DNA of 64,000 nucleotides from NCBI RefSeq assembly GCF_042657185.1, contig NZ_JBHSNN010000063.1; one strand, written 5' to 3'. This stretch comes from Ureibacillus thermophilus (GTDB lineage Bacteria > Bacillota > Bacilli > Bacillales_A > Planococcaceae). Positions 18,824 to 27,226 of the stretch are shown here, in pieces; the stretch's first letter is position 1; every line of letters begins with the position of its first letter. Both the position numbers and the translations under genes were made by a program. The notes below the pieces were generated by a model, which worked only from the letters and a program-made list of their open reading frames with translations, had not been told where the DNA came from and searched no databases.

Positions 18824-18857
18824 GGTCGTCTCTAAAAAATAAGAGACGGCCAATTTT
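18824..18857 (+). terminator. Intrinsic terminator after noc
   Basis: Stem GGTCGTCTCT / AGAGACGGCC (one G-U), A-rich loop, then AATTTTTCT. Confidence 0.78.
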
Positions 18858-18985
18858 TCTATATTTTTTGAAAAAATTATAAGTATTAGAGAATACAACT
18901 TGAATATAAATTTGATAGAATGAAAGAGATAAATAAAAGACAATCAATTCAACATTTTGATAAAGATGAAAGCAGGTGCACAAAA

Positions 18986-19747
18986 TTGGGAAGAATTATA
19001 GCAATCGCCAATCAAAAAGGCGGTGTTGGCAAAACAACAACATCTGTGAATTTGAGCGCTTGCCTTGCTTATTTAGGAAAAAAAGTATTGCTAATTGACA
19101 TCGATCCTCAAGGAAATACAACCAGCGGAGTCGGCATTAATAAAGGTGAAACATCAAGCTGTATTTATGATGTACTGATTGATGATGAAGATGTAAAAAA
19201 CGTGATAAAACAAACGAAAGTGGAAAATTTATACGTCATACCAGCTACCATTTCCTTAGCCGGTGCAGAAATCGAATTAGTTTCCACAATTTCCAGGGAA
19301 GTGCGTTTAAAACACGCATTGGAAGAGATTAAAGATGATTATGAATACATCATTATAGATTGTCCACCATCATTAGGCTTGTTAACAATCAATGCTTTAA
19401 CAGCTTCCGATTCAGTCATAATTCCCGTTCAATGTGAATATTACGCCTTAGAGGGTCTTAGTCAATTATTATCTACGGTAAGATTAGTCCAAAAACATTT
19501 GAATCCGACATTAACAATTGACGGCGTATTGTTGACAATGTTAGATGCTCGTACAAATTTGGGGCTCCAAGTCATTGAAGAGGTAAAAAAATATTTCCAA
19601 GATAAAGTGTATAAAACTATTATTCCTCGGAATGTGCGTTTAAGCGAAGCCCCCAGTCATGGAGAACCAATTATCATCTATGATCCGAAATCACGTGGCG
19701 CTGAAGTGTATTTAGAGTTGGCAAGGGAAGTGATTAAAAATGGCTAA
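18986..19747 (+). CDS. soj: Chromosome partition ATPase Soj/ParA
   Basis: 253 aa from TTG at 18986, preceded by AGGTG 7 nt upstream and giving the family N-terminus MGRIIAIANQKGGVGKTTT. Deviant Walker A KGGVGKTTT, switch I IDIDPQGN and switch II DCPPSLGLLTINAL are present. It regulates DnaA initiation activity and origin separation with Spo0J. An upstream in-frame ATG extension is unsupported. It overlaps spo0J by 8 bp. Confidence 0.96.
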   Translation: MGRIIAIANQKGGVGKTTTSVNLSACLAYLGKKVLLIDIDPQGNTTSGVGINKGETSSCIYDVLIDDEDVKNVIKQTKVENLYVIPATISLAGAEIELVSTISREVRLKHALEEIKDDYEYIIIDCPPSLGLLTINALTASDSVIIPVQCEYYALEGLSQLLSTVRLVQKHLNPTLTIDGVLLTMLDARTNLGLQVIEEVKKYFQDKVYKTIIPRNVRLSEAPSHGEPIIIYDPKSRGAEVYLELAREVIKNG

Positions 19748-20603
19748 AGGCTTAGGAAAAGGGATTGGAGCTCTATTTCCTTCTGAAACGTTGGAATCTA
19801 TTCAAAAAGAAGAACACGTTGAGAAAATTCCATTGCAAAAACTAGTAGCAAATCCGTTTCAACCACGCAAGAAATTTGATGATGAAGCGATTGAGGAATT
19901 GGCTCAATCGATTAGGGAGCATGGCATTATTCAACCAATTGTCGTACGGAAAAAAGGAAAGAAATATGAAATTGTTGTAGGTGAGCGCAGATATAGAGCA
20001 GCTAAACTAGCAAATTTACAAGAAATTCCCGCAATCATTAAAGAGATGACAGAAGAGCAGATGATGGAACTAGCAATCTTAGAAAATTTACAAAGAGAAG
20101 ACTTAACGCCGATTGAAGAGGCAGAAGCCTACCAAAATCTAATTGAAAAATTAAATTTTACCCAAGATGATTTAGCTAAACGATTAGGGAAAAGCCGTCC
20201 TCATATCACTAACATGATCCGGTTACTGCAATTGCCGGAAGAAGTGCGGCAAATGGTAAATGAGGGACAGCTTTCCATGGGGCATGGAAGAGCTTTGCTC
20301 GGTTTAAAAAATAAAAGAAAAATAATTGAAGTTGCAAAAAGAACGGTTAGTCAATCCTTGAATGTCCGCCAGTTGGAGGCATTAATTAAACAATTAAACG
20401 AAAATGTTTCACGTGAAACAAAAAAAACGCAGAAAAAAGATATTTTTGTACAAGCAACAGAATCACAATTAAGAGAATTATTTGGAACAAATGTTCAAAT
20501 AAAGAAAACAAAAAATAAAGGAAAAATTGAGATTGAATTTTATTCAGAAGATGACTTGGAACGCATTTTGGAAATTTTAAAGTTAGATCATGAAGAATTG
20601 TAG
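19740..20603 (+). CDS. spo0J: Chromosome partition protein Spo0J/ParB
   Basis: 287 aa. ParB CTPase and clamp-loading N-domain (ANPFQPRKKF, VGERRYRAAK, ENLQREDLTPIEEAEAY), central parS-binding helix-turn-helix (KRLGKSRPHITNMIRLL) and a C-terminal dimerisation domain ending LDHEEL. It loads on parS sites and recruits SMC condensin. The gene itself contains a perfect parS (ENVSRET codons), as in B. subtilis. Confidence 0.97.
   Translation: MAKGLGKGIGALFPSETLESIQKEEHVEKIPLQKLVANPFQPRKKFDDEAIEELAQSIREHGIIQPIVVRKKGKKYEIVVGERRYRAAKLANLQEIPAIIKEMTEEQMMELAILENLQREDLTPIEEAEAYQNLIEKLNFTQDDLAKRLGKSRPHITNMIRLLQLPEEVRQMVNEGQLSMGHGRALLGLKNKRKIIEVAKRTVSQSLNVRQLEALIKQLNENVSRETKKTQKKDIFVQATESQLRELFGTNVQIKKTKNKGKIEIEFYSEDDLERILEILKLDHEEL
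20405..20420. promoter_or_regulatory. parS centromere site (perfect 16-mer), inside spo0J
   Basis: TGTTTCACGTGAAACA, identical to the site in recF at 6458 but on the opposite side of oriC. The two perfect sites bracket the origin at about 3-4 kb and 9-10 kb. Confidence 0.93.
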
Positions 20604-20615
20604 AAATACGGAATC

Positions 20616-20660
20616 AAACATCATTTTAGGAATGTTTCCTAACCTAAAATGATGTTTTTT
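20616..20660 (+). terminator. Intrinsic terminator after spo0J
   Basis: Fifteen-bp stem AAACATCATTTTAGG / CCTAAAATGATGTTT followed by further T. Confidence 0.88.
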
Positions 20661-20711
20661 GCTGAAATAGAAGTTTACTCCACATTTATTTAGAAGAAAG
20701 AGGACATTTAC

Positions 20712-21422
20712 ATGATATTATTTGGAACAGCGGTCAATGCATTATTAATTATGATTGGTTCTATCATTGGGCGGTTTTTAGGAAATATGCCGGAAAAAAT
20801 GAAAAATACCACTTTATCGATTATCGGTTTAGCTGTTGCGCTGCTTGGCATCCAAATGGGATTAGAATCAAATAATTTCATCATTTTAATTATTAGCTTA
20901 GTTGTTGGCGCCGTAATCGGTGAATGGATTGACTTGGATTCATTATTCAATCGGTTTGGAAAATGGGTGGAATCAAAAATCACCAAAAATAAAGAGTCCA
21001 ATAGCAACATAGCAGAGGGATTTATTACAGCATCCCTCATTTTTGTCATCGGTTCAATGGGCATTATCGGCGCCTTGGACAGCGGTTTAAGAAATGACCA
21101 TGATGTGCTGATTACAAAAGGAATTATTGACGGTTTTACTTCCATTATTTTGACATCTACATTAGGAATGGGCGTGCTATTATCAGCTTTTCCAGTATTT
21201 TTCTATCAAGGATTCATTGCAGTTTTTTCGGGCCTTATAAGAAAATATATACCAGAAGAAGCGTTAAATCTTTTTATTCAAGAAATGACAGCAACGGGTG
21301 GCGTTATGATTTTAGCCATTGGACTAAATATTGCCGGATTAACCAAAATTCGAGTAGCGAATTTGCTCCCGGGCATTGTGGTCGTTGCGGTCATGATTGC
21401 CATACTCTTTCCTTTTCAATAA
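20712..21422 (+). CDS. DUF554 family membrane protein (YdfK/YqgA type)
   Basis: 236 aa with six or seven hydrophobic segments: LFGTAVNALLIMIGSIIG at the N-terminus, LSIIGLAVALLGIQMGL, the central FVIGSMGIIGALDSGL motif typical of DUF554, and a last segment LLPGIVVVAVMIAILF. Function is unknown; some members are suggested transporters. Its 3' end overlaps the opposing yyaC gene by 84 bp. It is transcribed after the spo0J terminator. Confidence 0.85.
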   Translation: MILFGTAVNALLIMIGSIIGRFLGNMPEKMKNTTLSIIGLAVALLGIQMGLESNNFIILIISLVVGAVIGEWIDLDSLFNRFGKWVESKITKNKESNSNIAEGFITASLIFVIGSMGIIGALDSGLRNDHDVLITKGIIDGFTSIILTSTLGMGVLLSAFPVFFYQGFIAVFSGLIRKYIPEEALNLFIQEMTATGGVMILAIGLNIAGLTKIRVANLLPGIVVVAVMIAILFPFQ

Positions 21423-21968
21423 ATGGCGTTGATAAGCAAGGGAAAGAGCGCGGGCAATTTTATGGCTCATTGAATAAGTGATGTGTAAACGGGTATTTTG
21501 TAATACAAGCATTTCCAAAAATCCTCCCACGTTGACAACACCCTTAATGGAAATGTCGCCGATGGGAGGTAATTCTTTATTAACTGCTTTTCCAGGAAAT
21601 AGTGGTCCCTGTTCGACAATAATTTGACCAATGCTTTTTTGTCTTCCAAGGCAGGCATCTATCGCAACGACAAAGGGCGTAGTAGTCATTTGTTGTAATT
21701 CCTCAACGGTAAGTGCTAAATTGATAGCATGAAGAGGATTTTCTAAAGTGCCGATGATTCGAAATGGAAACGGGGAGTTGGATAGAATGCTTCCGGTTAA
21801 TGGACCTAAAGCATCGCCGGTTGAGCGGTCGGTGCCGATACAACAAAATACTAGATTTTCATGGTCAAAAGGGATATGTTCTAAAAACAAATCGCTTAAA
21901 CGCCAGACAGCTCCTGCTTCTTCATAATGAATCGTCATTTTTAATGGTTCTTGAGGAGTATTCTGCAT
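21339..21968 (-). CDS. yyaC: YyaC: DUF1256 germination-protease-like sporulation protein
   Basis: 209 aa. DUF1256 family: VFCCIGTDRSTGDALGPLTG, PFVVAIDACLGRQKSIGQI and GVVNVGGFLEMLVLQNTRL are hallmark segments related to the hydrogenase-maturation/GPR-like protease fold. In B. subtilis yyaC is sigma-F-dependent. Here it is reversed relative to its neighbours, and its last about 28 codons read through the end of DUF554 on the other strand. Confidence 0.9.
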   Translation of the reverse strand: MQNTPQEPLKMTIHYEEAGAVWRLSDLFLEHIPFDHENLVFCCIGTDRSTGDALGPLTGSILSNSPFPFRIIGTLENPLHAINLALTVEELQQMTTTPFVVAIDACLGRQKSIGQIIVEQGPLFPGKAVNKELPPIGDISIKGVVNVGGFLEMLVLQNTRLHITYSMSHKIARALSLAYQRHLLKRKEYGNHDRNDHNAREQIRYSNFG

Positions 21969-22064
21969 ACGATTCCCACTTTCTTATATGATTTTGTTAT
22001 GATGTCTATAATATTTTTTAGAAGTATAACCATTAATTTACTTTTCTATTCTTGAGGTGGAAAA

Positions 22065-23030
22065 ATGGCGGTAGATAGTGTAGATAGCATAGAAATTGTA
22101 GAAACGGTTCAAAAGGAAACGAAGGATATTGTCAATATTACCCAAATAATTTGGGATTATTTTTCAAGTGAACAGTTTTGGGATTTTGTGATTGTTGCTT
22201 CCACAAAAATTACTGCAATTTTAGTTGTTTCTTACCTTGTAGTATTTATAGGAAAACGCATAATTGCGCGATTTTTTAAGCTGCGTATGAAGGCGCCGCT
22301 TAATTATTCAGAGAGAAGGCAAAAAACCCTTTTAAAACTGTCCCAAAGCGTGCTGTCTTATATTGTGTACTTTGCTGCCATTATCGGCATTTTATCTTCG
22401 CTGAATATTAATGTTGCGGGTTTACTTGCTGGAGCTGGGATTGCAGGTCTAGCCATCGGTTTTGGTGCGCAAAACTTAGTCAAAGACGTGATTACCGGAT
22501 TTTTCATTATCTTTGAAGACCAATTTGGCGTTGGGGATTATGTGCGAATTAATACGGCAAGCTCTGCAGAGGGGACCGTTACGGAAATCGGGTTAAGAAC
22601 GACGAAAATAATTGGTATAACGGGGGAAGTTTATATTATTCCGAATGGACAAATTACAGAAGTGGTCAACTATTCTTTAAATAACTCTATAGCCATCATC
22701 GATATGCAAGTCGGCATTGAAGCAGATGTTGAAAAAATGGAAAAATTGATAACAGAATATTTAAAAACACTGCCTTCCAAATATGAGGAGTTGGTGGATG
22801 TACCGAAATTCGTTGGGGTTCAAAATGTGGCGGGGGCGGAAATGACGATTCGCATTACTGCCGAAACAAAACCTCAACAACATTATGGAATCGCAAGGAC
22901 TATTCGAAGGGATGTCAAAAAGATCTTAGAGAAAAATGGAATTCCAATGGCATATCCAAAAATGATGATATATGATTCTAGTAGAGCCTTGTCAAGGGGA
23001 GATGAGAATGATGGAGACAAAAACATTTAA
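22065..23030 (+). CDS. Small-conductance mechanosensitive channel MscS (YkuT-like)
   Basis: 321 aa. An N-terminal amphipathic region, TM segments (about 47-70, 95-115 and the pore helix), the pore/beta signature GAGIAGLAIGFGAQNLVKDV then GFFIIFEDQFGVGDYV, and the cytoplasmic alpha-beta domain ending KMMIYDSSR. It would release osmolytes on hypo-osmotic shock. GAGGTGG lies upstream of the ATG. It overlaps the DUF951 gene by 23 bp, forming a two-gene unit. Confidence 0.92.
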   Translation: MAVDSVDSIEIVETVQKETKDIVNITQIIWDYFSSEQFWDFVIVASTKITAILVVSYLVVFIGKRIIARFFKLRMKAPLNYSERRQKTLLKLSQSVLSYIVYFAAIIGILSSLNINVAGLLAGAGIAGLAIGFGAQNLVKDVITGFFIIFEDQFGVGDYVRINTASSAEGTVTEIGLRTTKIIGITGEVYIIPNGQITEVVNYSLNNSIAIIDMQVGIEADVEKMEKLITEYLKTLPSKYEELVDVPKFVGVQNVAGAEMTIRITAETKPQQHYGIARTIRRDVKKILEKNGIPMAYPKMMIYDSSRALSRGDENDGDKNI

Positions 23031-23208
23031 ATTGAATGATATTGTGGAAATGAAAAAACCACATCCATGCGGAACAAATGCTTGGAAAATTATCCGGATG
23101 GGTGCAGATATACGAATTAAATGCCAAGGCTGCGGCCACAGTGTATTGCTTCCTCGCCGCGAATTTACAAAAAAAATGAAAAAAGTCATTCAAGAAGCGG
23201 AAGAATAA
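23008..23208 (+). CDS. yyzM: DUF951 small zinc-ribbon-like protein (YyzM)
   Basis: 66 aa: FKLNDIVEMKKPHPCGTNAW then IIRMGADIRIKCQGCGHSV, with Cys residues in CG and CQGC pairs that could bind a metal, and PRREFTKK at the end. AAGGGGAG sits 6 nt before the ATG at 23008, inside the end of the mscS gene, which decides the start over a longer in-frame reading. Function unknown; conserved next to ychF in Bacillales. Confidence 0.92.
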   Translation: MMETKTFKLNDIVEMKKPHPCGTNAWKIIRMGADIRIKCQGCGHSVLLPRREFTKKMKKVIQEAEE

Positions 23209-23299
23209 TTTTAAAAGAACCTTGTAATAAAGAAGAATCTCCACGGATTTTATTGTGGGGATTCTGCTGTTATTGAAAAGCAGTAATGAATAAACAATA

Positions 23300-23337
23300 A
23301 AAAGGCTGAAAACTTTAATCAAGAGTTTCAGCCTTTT
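23300..23337. terminator. Bidirectional terminator between DUF951 and the NYN gene
   Basis: AAAAGGCTGAAA / TTTCAGCCTTTTT with a 14-nt loop, A-rich on one flank and T-rich on the other. It can serve both converging genes. A second stem (AGAATCTCCAC / GTGGGGATTCT, 23234-23265) lies just before it without a T-tract. Confidence 0.75.
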
Positions 23338-23400
23338 TCACTTAGTTTTTTGATGAATTTGGGTTTTATGAGATTTCAATAAAATAGATTCTATGTGAAA

Positions 23401-24075
23401 TTATGACTTAATGTGAGTAGAATATAGACAAATTTCTAGTACATCTTGATTGCTATAAGTTCTAATAAAATCACTATGTATTTCTAAAGATTCATTGATA
23501 TGTTTTGGACCGATTTTAACCAAAATTACTTGTAAGCCTTCACGTCTTGCAAACTTCATTGCAGGAACAAAATCTGAATCTCCTGTGATTAAAATAATTC
23601 TGTCAACTAACGACTTACTTGATAACCAAGCTACATCCAAGCCGATTTTTATATCAACACCTTTTTGTTGGAAATCTGGTGTAAAATGATCATCCGTTAA
23701 AGTTTCATTGAAATCGTCTTCTAATATTTTCTTTTCTACCCATTTCTGTAATTTCCAACCTCTAAACTGTGTTTCCCCAACTCTCACTGCAATTAATTCT
23801 TGTTTAGCTAAATCATTCAAAAGATTGGAGAAAAAGATAGCTGTTTCAGAATCTTTAAATTCAATTTCTTCTTTTGAAATAGGTTTTGTGGATTTTTGTT
23901 TACTTGGTTCTCCTTGATAAAAAAATATTCGATATATTTCTTCTTCTTCAATAATCAAATTATACAGGAATTTCTTGATTACTGTAGCATCCGGATATTT
24001 TGACAATCCTAATCCATCTTTTAAGCGATGCAATAAAAATTGACCGTCAACAATTATGGCAACACTTTTTTTCAC
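23401..24075 (-). CDS. NYN-domain (LabA/DUF88-like) putative ribonuclease
   Basis: 224 aa from GTG at 24075 (AAAGGG upstream). The NYN/PIN-like fold shows its acidic residues: SVAIIVDGQFLLHRL at the start (first Asp), KGVDIKIGLDVAWLSSK in the middle and IILITGDSDFVPAMKFARREG. The GDSDF motif is diagnostic. Family members are metal-dependent nucleases or RNA-binding proteins. The gene is inserted, reversed, between the conserved DUF951 and ychF genes, so it is likely accessory. It has its own promoter and a leader hairpin. An upstream in-frame extension would cross that hairpin and is rejected. Confidence 0.85.
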   Translation of the reverse strand: MKKSVAIIVDGQFLLHRLKDGLGLSKYPDATVIKKFLYNLIIEEEEIYRIFFYQGEPSKQKSTKPISKEEIEFKDSETAIFFSNLLNDLAKQELIAVRVGETQFRGWKLQKWVEKKILEDDFNETLTDDHFTPDFQQKGVDIKIGLDVAWLSSKSLVDRIILITGDSDFVPAMKFARREGLQVILVKIGPKHINESLEIHSDFIRTYSNQDVLEICLYSTHIKS

Positions 24076-24097
24076 ATTTTCATCCCTTTGTTTATAT

Positions 24098-24136
24098 AAA
24101 AAAAACCCTGCCCATGGTATTGTATTGGAGCAGGGT
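24098..24136 (-). terminator. Terminator-like hairpin in the leader of the NYN gene
   Basis: Minus strand: ACCCTGC / GCAGGGT (24130-24136 and 24105-24111) followed at once by TTTTTTTT. It lies after the promoter and about 25 nt before the RBS, so it would terminate most transcripts before the gene unless relieved. It is an attenuator candidate. Confidence 0.55.
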
Positions 24137-24177
24137 ATTAGTATTATGGTTAAATTAATATTATTCGTATGTCTATA

Positions 24178-24205
24178 AATATACATAATCTAAATTATTT
24201 GTCAA
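24178..24205 (-). promoter_or_regulatory. Promoter of the NYN gene
   Basis: Minus strand: TTGACA (24200-24205), a 16-bp spacer and TATATT (24178-24183). The predicted start is near 24170, giving a leader of about 95 nt. The remainder of 24206-24438 shows no gene and should hold the ychF promoter. Confidence 0.65.
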
Positions 24206-24438
24206 CAATTTTTATGAAAATTTTAACAAGTTAGTTCAGAGTTAATTTTTGTATTAATGGAAAGGTTAGTTGCTTTTATTGACTAAGTTAGTAATGAATT
24301 TCAATCAAAAAACTCGAACCAGCACGGGTTTATTCAAGGTTTCAAGAACATTCATTGCTTAATTTGCATTTAGAAAATATAATTATTCCTAGTGTAAAAA
24401 ATAATAGTTATGTTTCATATAAGAAAGGTAGTGAGTCG

Positions 24439-25539
24439 ATGTCACTAACAGCTGGAATTGTCGGTCTGCCAAACGTCGGAAAGTCTACATTATTTAATGC
24501 TATTACAAAAGCAGGGGCTCTTGCTGCCAACTATCCGTTTGCAACGATTGATCCAAACGTTGGCGTTGTAGATGTACCAGACCCACGATTAGACAAATTA
24601 ACAGAGCTTGTAAAACCTCAAAAGAAAGTGCCAACTTCTTTTGAATTTACAGATATTGCGGGAATCGTAAAAGGCGCTTCTAAAGGTGAAGGATTGGGAA
24701 ATAAATTCCTTTCCCATATTCGCGAAGTGGATGCGATTTGCCAAGTAGTTCGTTGTTTTGAAGATGAAAACATCACCCACGTTGCTGGGAAAGTTGATCC
24801 AATCGCCGATATTGAGGTAATTAACTTAGAGTTGATTTTAGCAGACTTAGAATCGGTAGATAAAAGACTTCAAAGAGTAAGCAAAATCGCTAAACAAAAA
24901 GATAAAGACGCGGTGGCGGAAGAAGCAGTTTTATTAAAAGTGAAAGAAGCTCTTGAAAGTGAAAAGCCAGCCCGCTCTGTAGAATTAACGGAAGATGAGA
25001 AGAAAATCATCAAAGGATTAAATTTATTAACATTAAAACCAATGCTTTATGTGGCCAACGTATCAGAAGAGGATGTGGCCAATGCGGATGAAAATGAATA
25101 TGTAAAACAAGTCCGCGCTTATGCAGAAGCAGAAGGATCCAAGGTCATCACTGTTTGCGCAAAAATTGAAGAAGAAATTGCCCAACTGGATGATGAAGAA
25201 AAGAAAATGTTCCTTGAAGAATTAGGCATTAAGGAATCTGGATTAGACCAACTCATTCGCGCTGCTTATGATTTACTTGGTCTTGCCACATACTTTACGG
25301 CTGGTGAAAAAGAAGTCCGCGCTTGGACATTTAAAAAAGGAATGAAAGCTCCGGAATGTGCAGGAATCATCCACTCTGACTTCGAACGCGGCTTCATCCG
25401 AGCAGAAACAGTTTCCTTTGAGGATTTAGTTGCGGCTGGTTCCATGCAACAAGCAAAAGAACAAGGTAAAGTCCGTTTAGAAGGAAAAGACTATGTCGTG
25501 CAAGACGGCGATATCATGTTATTCCGATTCAATGTATAA
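24439..25539 (+). CDS. ychF: Ribosome-binding ATPase YchF/Obg-like (OLA1 family)
   Basis: 366 aa from ATG at 24439 (start MSLTAGIVGLPNVGKSTLF, the family N-terminus; the longer upstream reading is not conserved). P-loop GLPNVGKST, switch FTDIAGIVKGASKGEGLGNKFL, an NxxE motif in place of NKxD (VANVSEED, explaining ATP preference) and the C-terminal TGS domain (RAWTFKKGMKAPECAGIIHSD). It binds ribosomes and affects translation under stress. Confidence 0.96.
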   Translation: MSLTAGIVGLPNVGKSTLFNAITKAGALAANYPFATIDPNVGVVDVPDPRLDKLTELVKPQKKVPTSFEFTDIAGIVKGASKGEGLGNKFLSHIREVDAICQVVRCFEDENITHVAGKVDPIADIEVINLELILADLESVDKRLQRVSKIAKQKDKDAVAEEAVLLKVKEALESEKPARSVELTEDEKKIIKGLNLLTLKPMLYVANVSEEDVANADENEYVKQVRAYAEAEGSKVITVCAKIEEEIAQLDDEEKKMFLEELGIKESGLDQLIRAAYDLLGLATYFTAGEKEVRAWTFKKGMKAPECAGIIHSDFERGFIRAETVSFEDLVAAGSMQQAKEQGKVRLEGKDYVVQDGDIMLFRFNV

Positions 25540-25550
25540 TGCAATCAATA

Positions 25551-25602
25551 AAGTGGAATTTACGTCAAGAAGGGAATAATCTCTTCTTCGTAAATTCCAC
25601 TT
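25551..25602. terminator. Bidirectional terminator between ychF and the DUF3267 gene
   Basis: Fourteen-bp stem AAGTGGAATTTACG / CGTAAATTCCACTT with flanking A and T tracts (TTTTTT on the plus side). Confidence 0.85.
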
Positions 25603-25604
25603 TT

Positions 25605-26141
25605 TTATTGATACACATACAGTTTAGGGAGTAGAGGATCGTCTTTTACAAGGGCATCTTTAGGGAATTTTCGAAGTTCTCTATACATATAAAAATCACC
25701 AACCGCGCCCGCTATTAAAAAAGCCCCTAATAAAACCAATAATTGACTATTGCAAATAAACCCGGCTATCGAAGGAATCATCCCTGTTGTCCAAAAGGGC
25801 AGCATTAACGCTTTTTTCATCGCATGATTGGGCAAAGGTTTTTTTGTTGTGGCATAAGCGACCCCGAGCTTTGTATTAATCCCATAATCCAACTGCTTCC
25901 ACTTAGCTTTCCCAAAAATTACAAATCCAATTAGATGAAATAATTCGTGCAAAATAATCAGTACAAAATATCCCGTAAGAAATAGCATGAAATTCCAAAA
26001 CGTTATATGAAAATGAAACTGTCCATGAATCATGCTGTTGGCTGCTAAAAAAAGAATACTTAATAAAATGGTTAACCAAAAATTCACTTTTGCAATTCTC
26101 ATGAGATTTAGTTCAATAATCCTTGGTTCTTTTTCTTCCAT
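25605..26141 (-). CDS. DUF3267 putative zincin metalloprotease, membrane protein
   Basis: 178 aa with about four hydrophobic segments. The HExxH zincin motif appears inside a membrane-adjacent helix (VLIILHELFHLIGFVIFG, around residues 60-75), as in DUF3267 proteins. No further zinc ligand can be assigned with confidence. It lies convergent to ychF and divergent from rpsF. The substrate is unknown. Confidence 0.78.
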   Translation of the reverse strand: MEEKEPRIIELNLMRIAKVNFWLTILLSILFLAANSMIHGQFHFHITFWNFMLFLTGYFVLIILHELFHLIGFVIFGKAKWKQLDYGINTKLGVAYATTKKPLPNHAMKKALMLPFWTTGMIPSIAGFICNSQLLVLLGAFLIAGAVGDFYMYRELRKFPKDALVKDDPLLPKLYVYQ

Positions 26142-26330
26142 CGCACAACTTCAACCCCTTTTCACCATTATATCGAAATCAAGAAACCTAGAAAATCGCT
26201 TCCAACGATTCAATGTTAGTTGCGATTCATAAAAGTATATGTTAGAATTCAAAGATGTGAGTAATAGAATTTACTCCTTGCTCCCTTGAAATAAAGGAGA
26301 GCCAAAGTCCATAAGGAGGTGCAAAATGCG

Positions 26331-26618
26331 ATGAGAAAATATGAATTAATGTACATTATCCGCCCTGACATTGAAGAAGAAAGCAAAAAAGCTTTAGTTC
26401 AACGTTTTGATGAAATTCTTACTTCTAACGGTGCGGAAATCATCGAATCAAAAGAATGGGGCAAACGTCGTCTTGCTTACGAAATTAAAAAATATCGCGA
26501 GGGTATCTACCATATCGTGAAAGTAAATGCTCCAGCAAAAGCAATCGATGAATACAACCGTTTAGCGAACATTAACGAAGACATTATTCGTCATATCGCA
26601 GTTCGTGACGAAGAATAA
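26331..26618 (+). CDS. rpsF: 30S ribosomal protein S6
   Basis: 95 aa, exactly the usual Bacillus length: MRKYELMYIIRPDIEEESK, WGKRRLAYEIKKYREGIY, DIIRHIAVRDEE. The start is ATG 26331 with AAGGAGG 11 nt upstream; a GTG at 26319 lies within the RBS. It is the first gene of the rpsF-ssb-rpsR operon. The roughly 190-bp upstream gap includes a possible short leader stem (CTCC..GGAG) but no clear S6:S18-type autoregulatory motif. Confidence 0.97.
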   Translation: MRKYELMYIIRPDIEEESKKALVQRFDEILTSNGAEIIESKEWGKRRLAYEIKKYREGIYHIVKVNAPAKAIDEYNRLANINEDIIRHIAVRDEE

Positions 26619-26655
26619 TCTGGTGAGAATTTAATGCTGAAGAGGAGGTTGTCAA

Positions 26656-27180
26656 ATGATAAATCGTGTCGTATTGGTCGGTAGGCTGACGAAAGATCCG
26701 GAATTGCGATACACGCCAAGTGGAGTACCGGTAACCCGTTTTACGGTTGCTGTAAATCGTACATTTACGAACCAACAGGGTGAAAGAGAAGCAGATTTCA
26801 TTAGTTGTGTAGCATGGCGAAAACAAGCTGAGAACCTCGCAAACTACATGAGAAAAGGAAGCCTCATCGGAATTGATGGACGCATCCAAACAGGCAGTTA
26901 CGAGGGTACAGATGGCAAACGTGTTTATACAACGGAAGTCGTAGCGGATTCCGTGCAATTTTTGGAACCAAGAAGTGCACAGAGCCAACAATTTCCGGGT
27001 GGACAACCATCCTATGGTGCAAGTCAACCTCCATACGGTAGTCCGCAACCAGATCCATTTGGCGCACCATTCCCAAGTCAACCTCCTCAAAATCAGCCGA
27101 ATTATACACGTGTTGATGAAGACCCATTTGCTTCAAGCAAAGGTCCAATTGAAGTTTCGGAAGACGATTTACCGTTCTAA
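26656..27180 (+). CDS. ssb: Single-stranded DNA-binding protein SsbA
   Basis: 174 aa. N-terminal OB fold (MINRVVLVGRLTKDPELRY, FTVAVNRTF, DFISCVAWRKQAENLANY), a Gln/Pro/Gly-rich flexible linker (about 112-155) and the acidic C-terminal tip EDDLPF that recruits RecG, PriA, RecO and others. GAGGAGG lies upstream. Essential replication protein. Confidence 0.97.
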   Translation: MINRVVLVGRLTKDPELRYTPSGVPVTRFTVAVNRTFTNQQGEREADFISCVAWRKQAENLANYMRKGSLIGIDGRIQTGSYEGTDGKRVYTTEVVADSVQFLEPRSAQSQQFPGGQPSYGASQPPYGSPQPDPFGAPFPSQPPQNQPNYTRVDEDPFASSKGPIEVSEDDLPF

Positions 27181-27226
27181 GGTATTCGGATAACGGAAAA
27201 CCTAATATAAAAAGGAGGGAAAATAA

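Noticed and set aside
26220..26330. S6:S18 autoregulatory leader before rpsF
   Set aside because: Some CTCC/GGAG pairing is possible, but I could not find the conserved bulged CCG arrangement, so it is not annotated.
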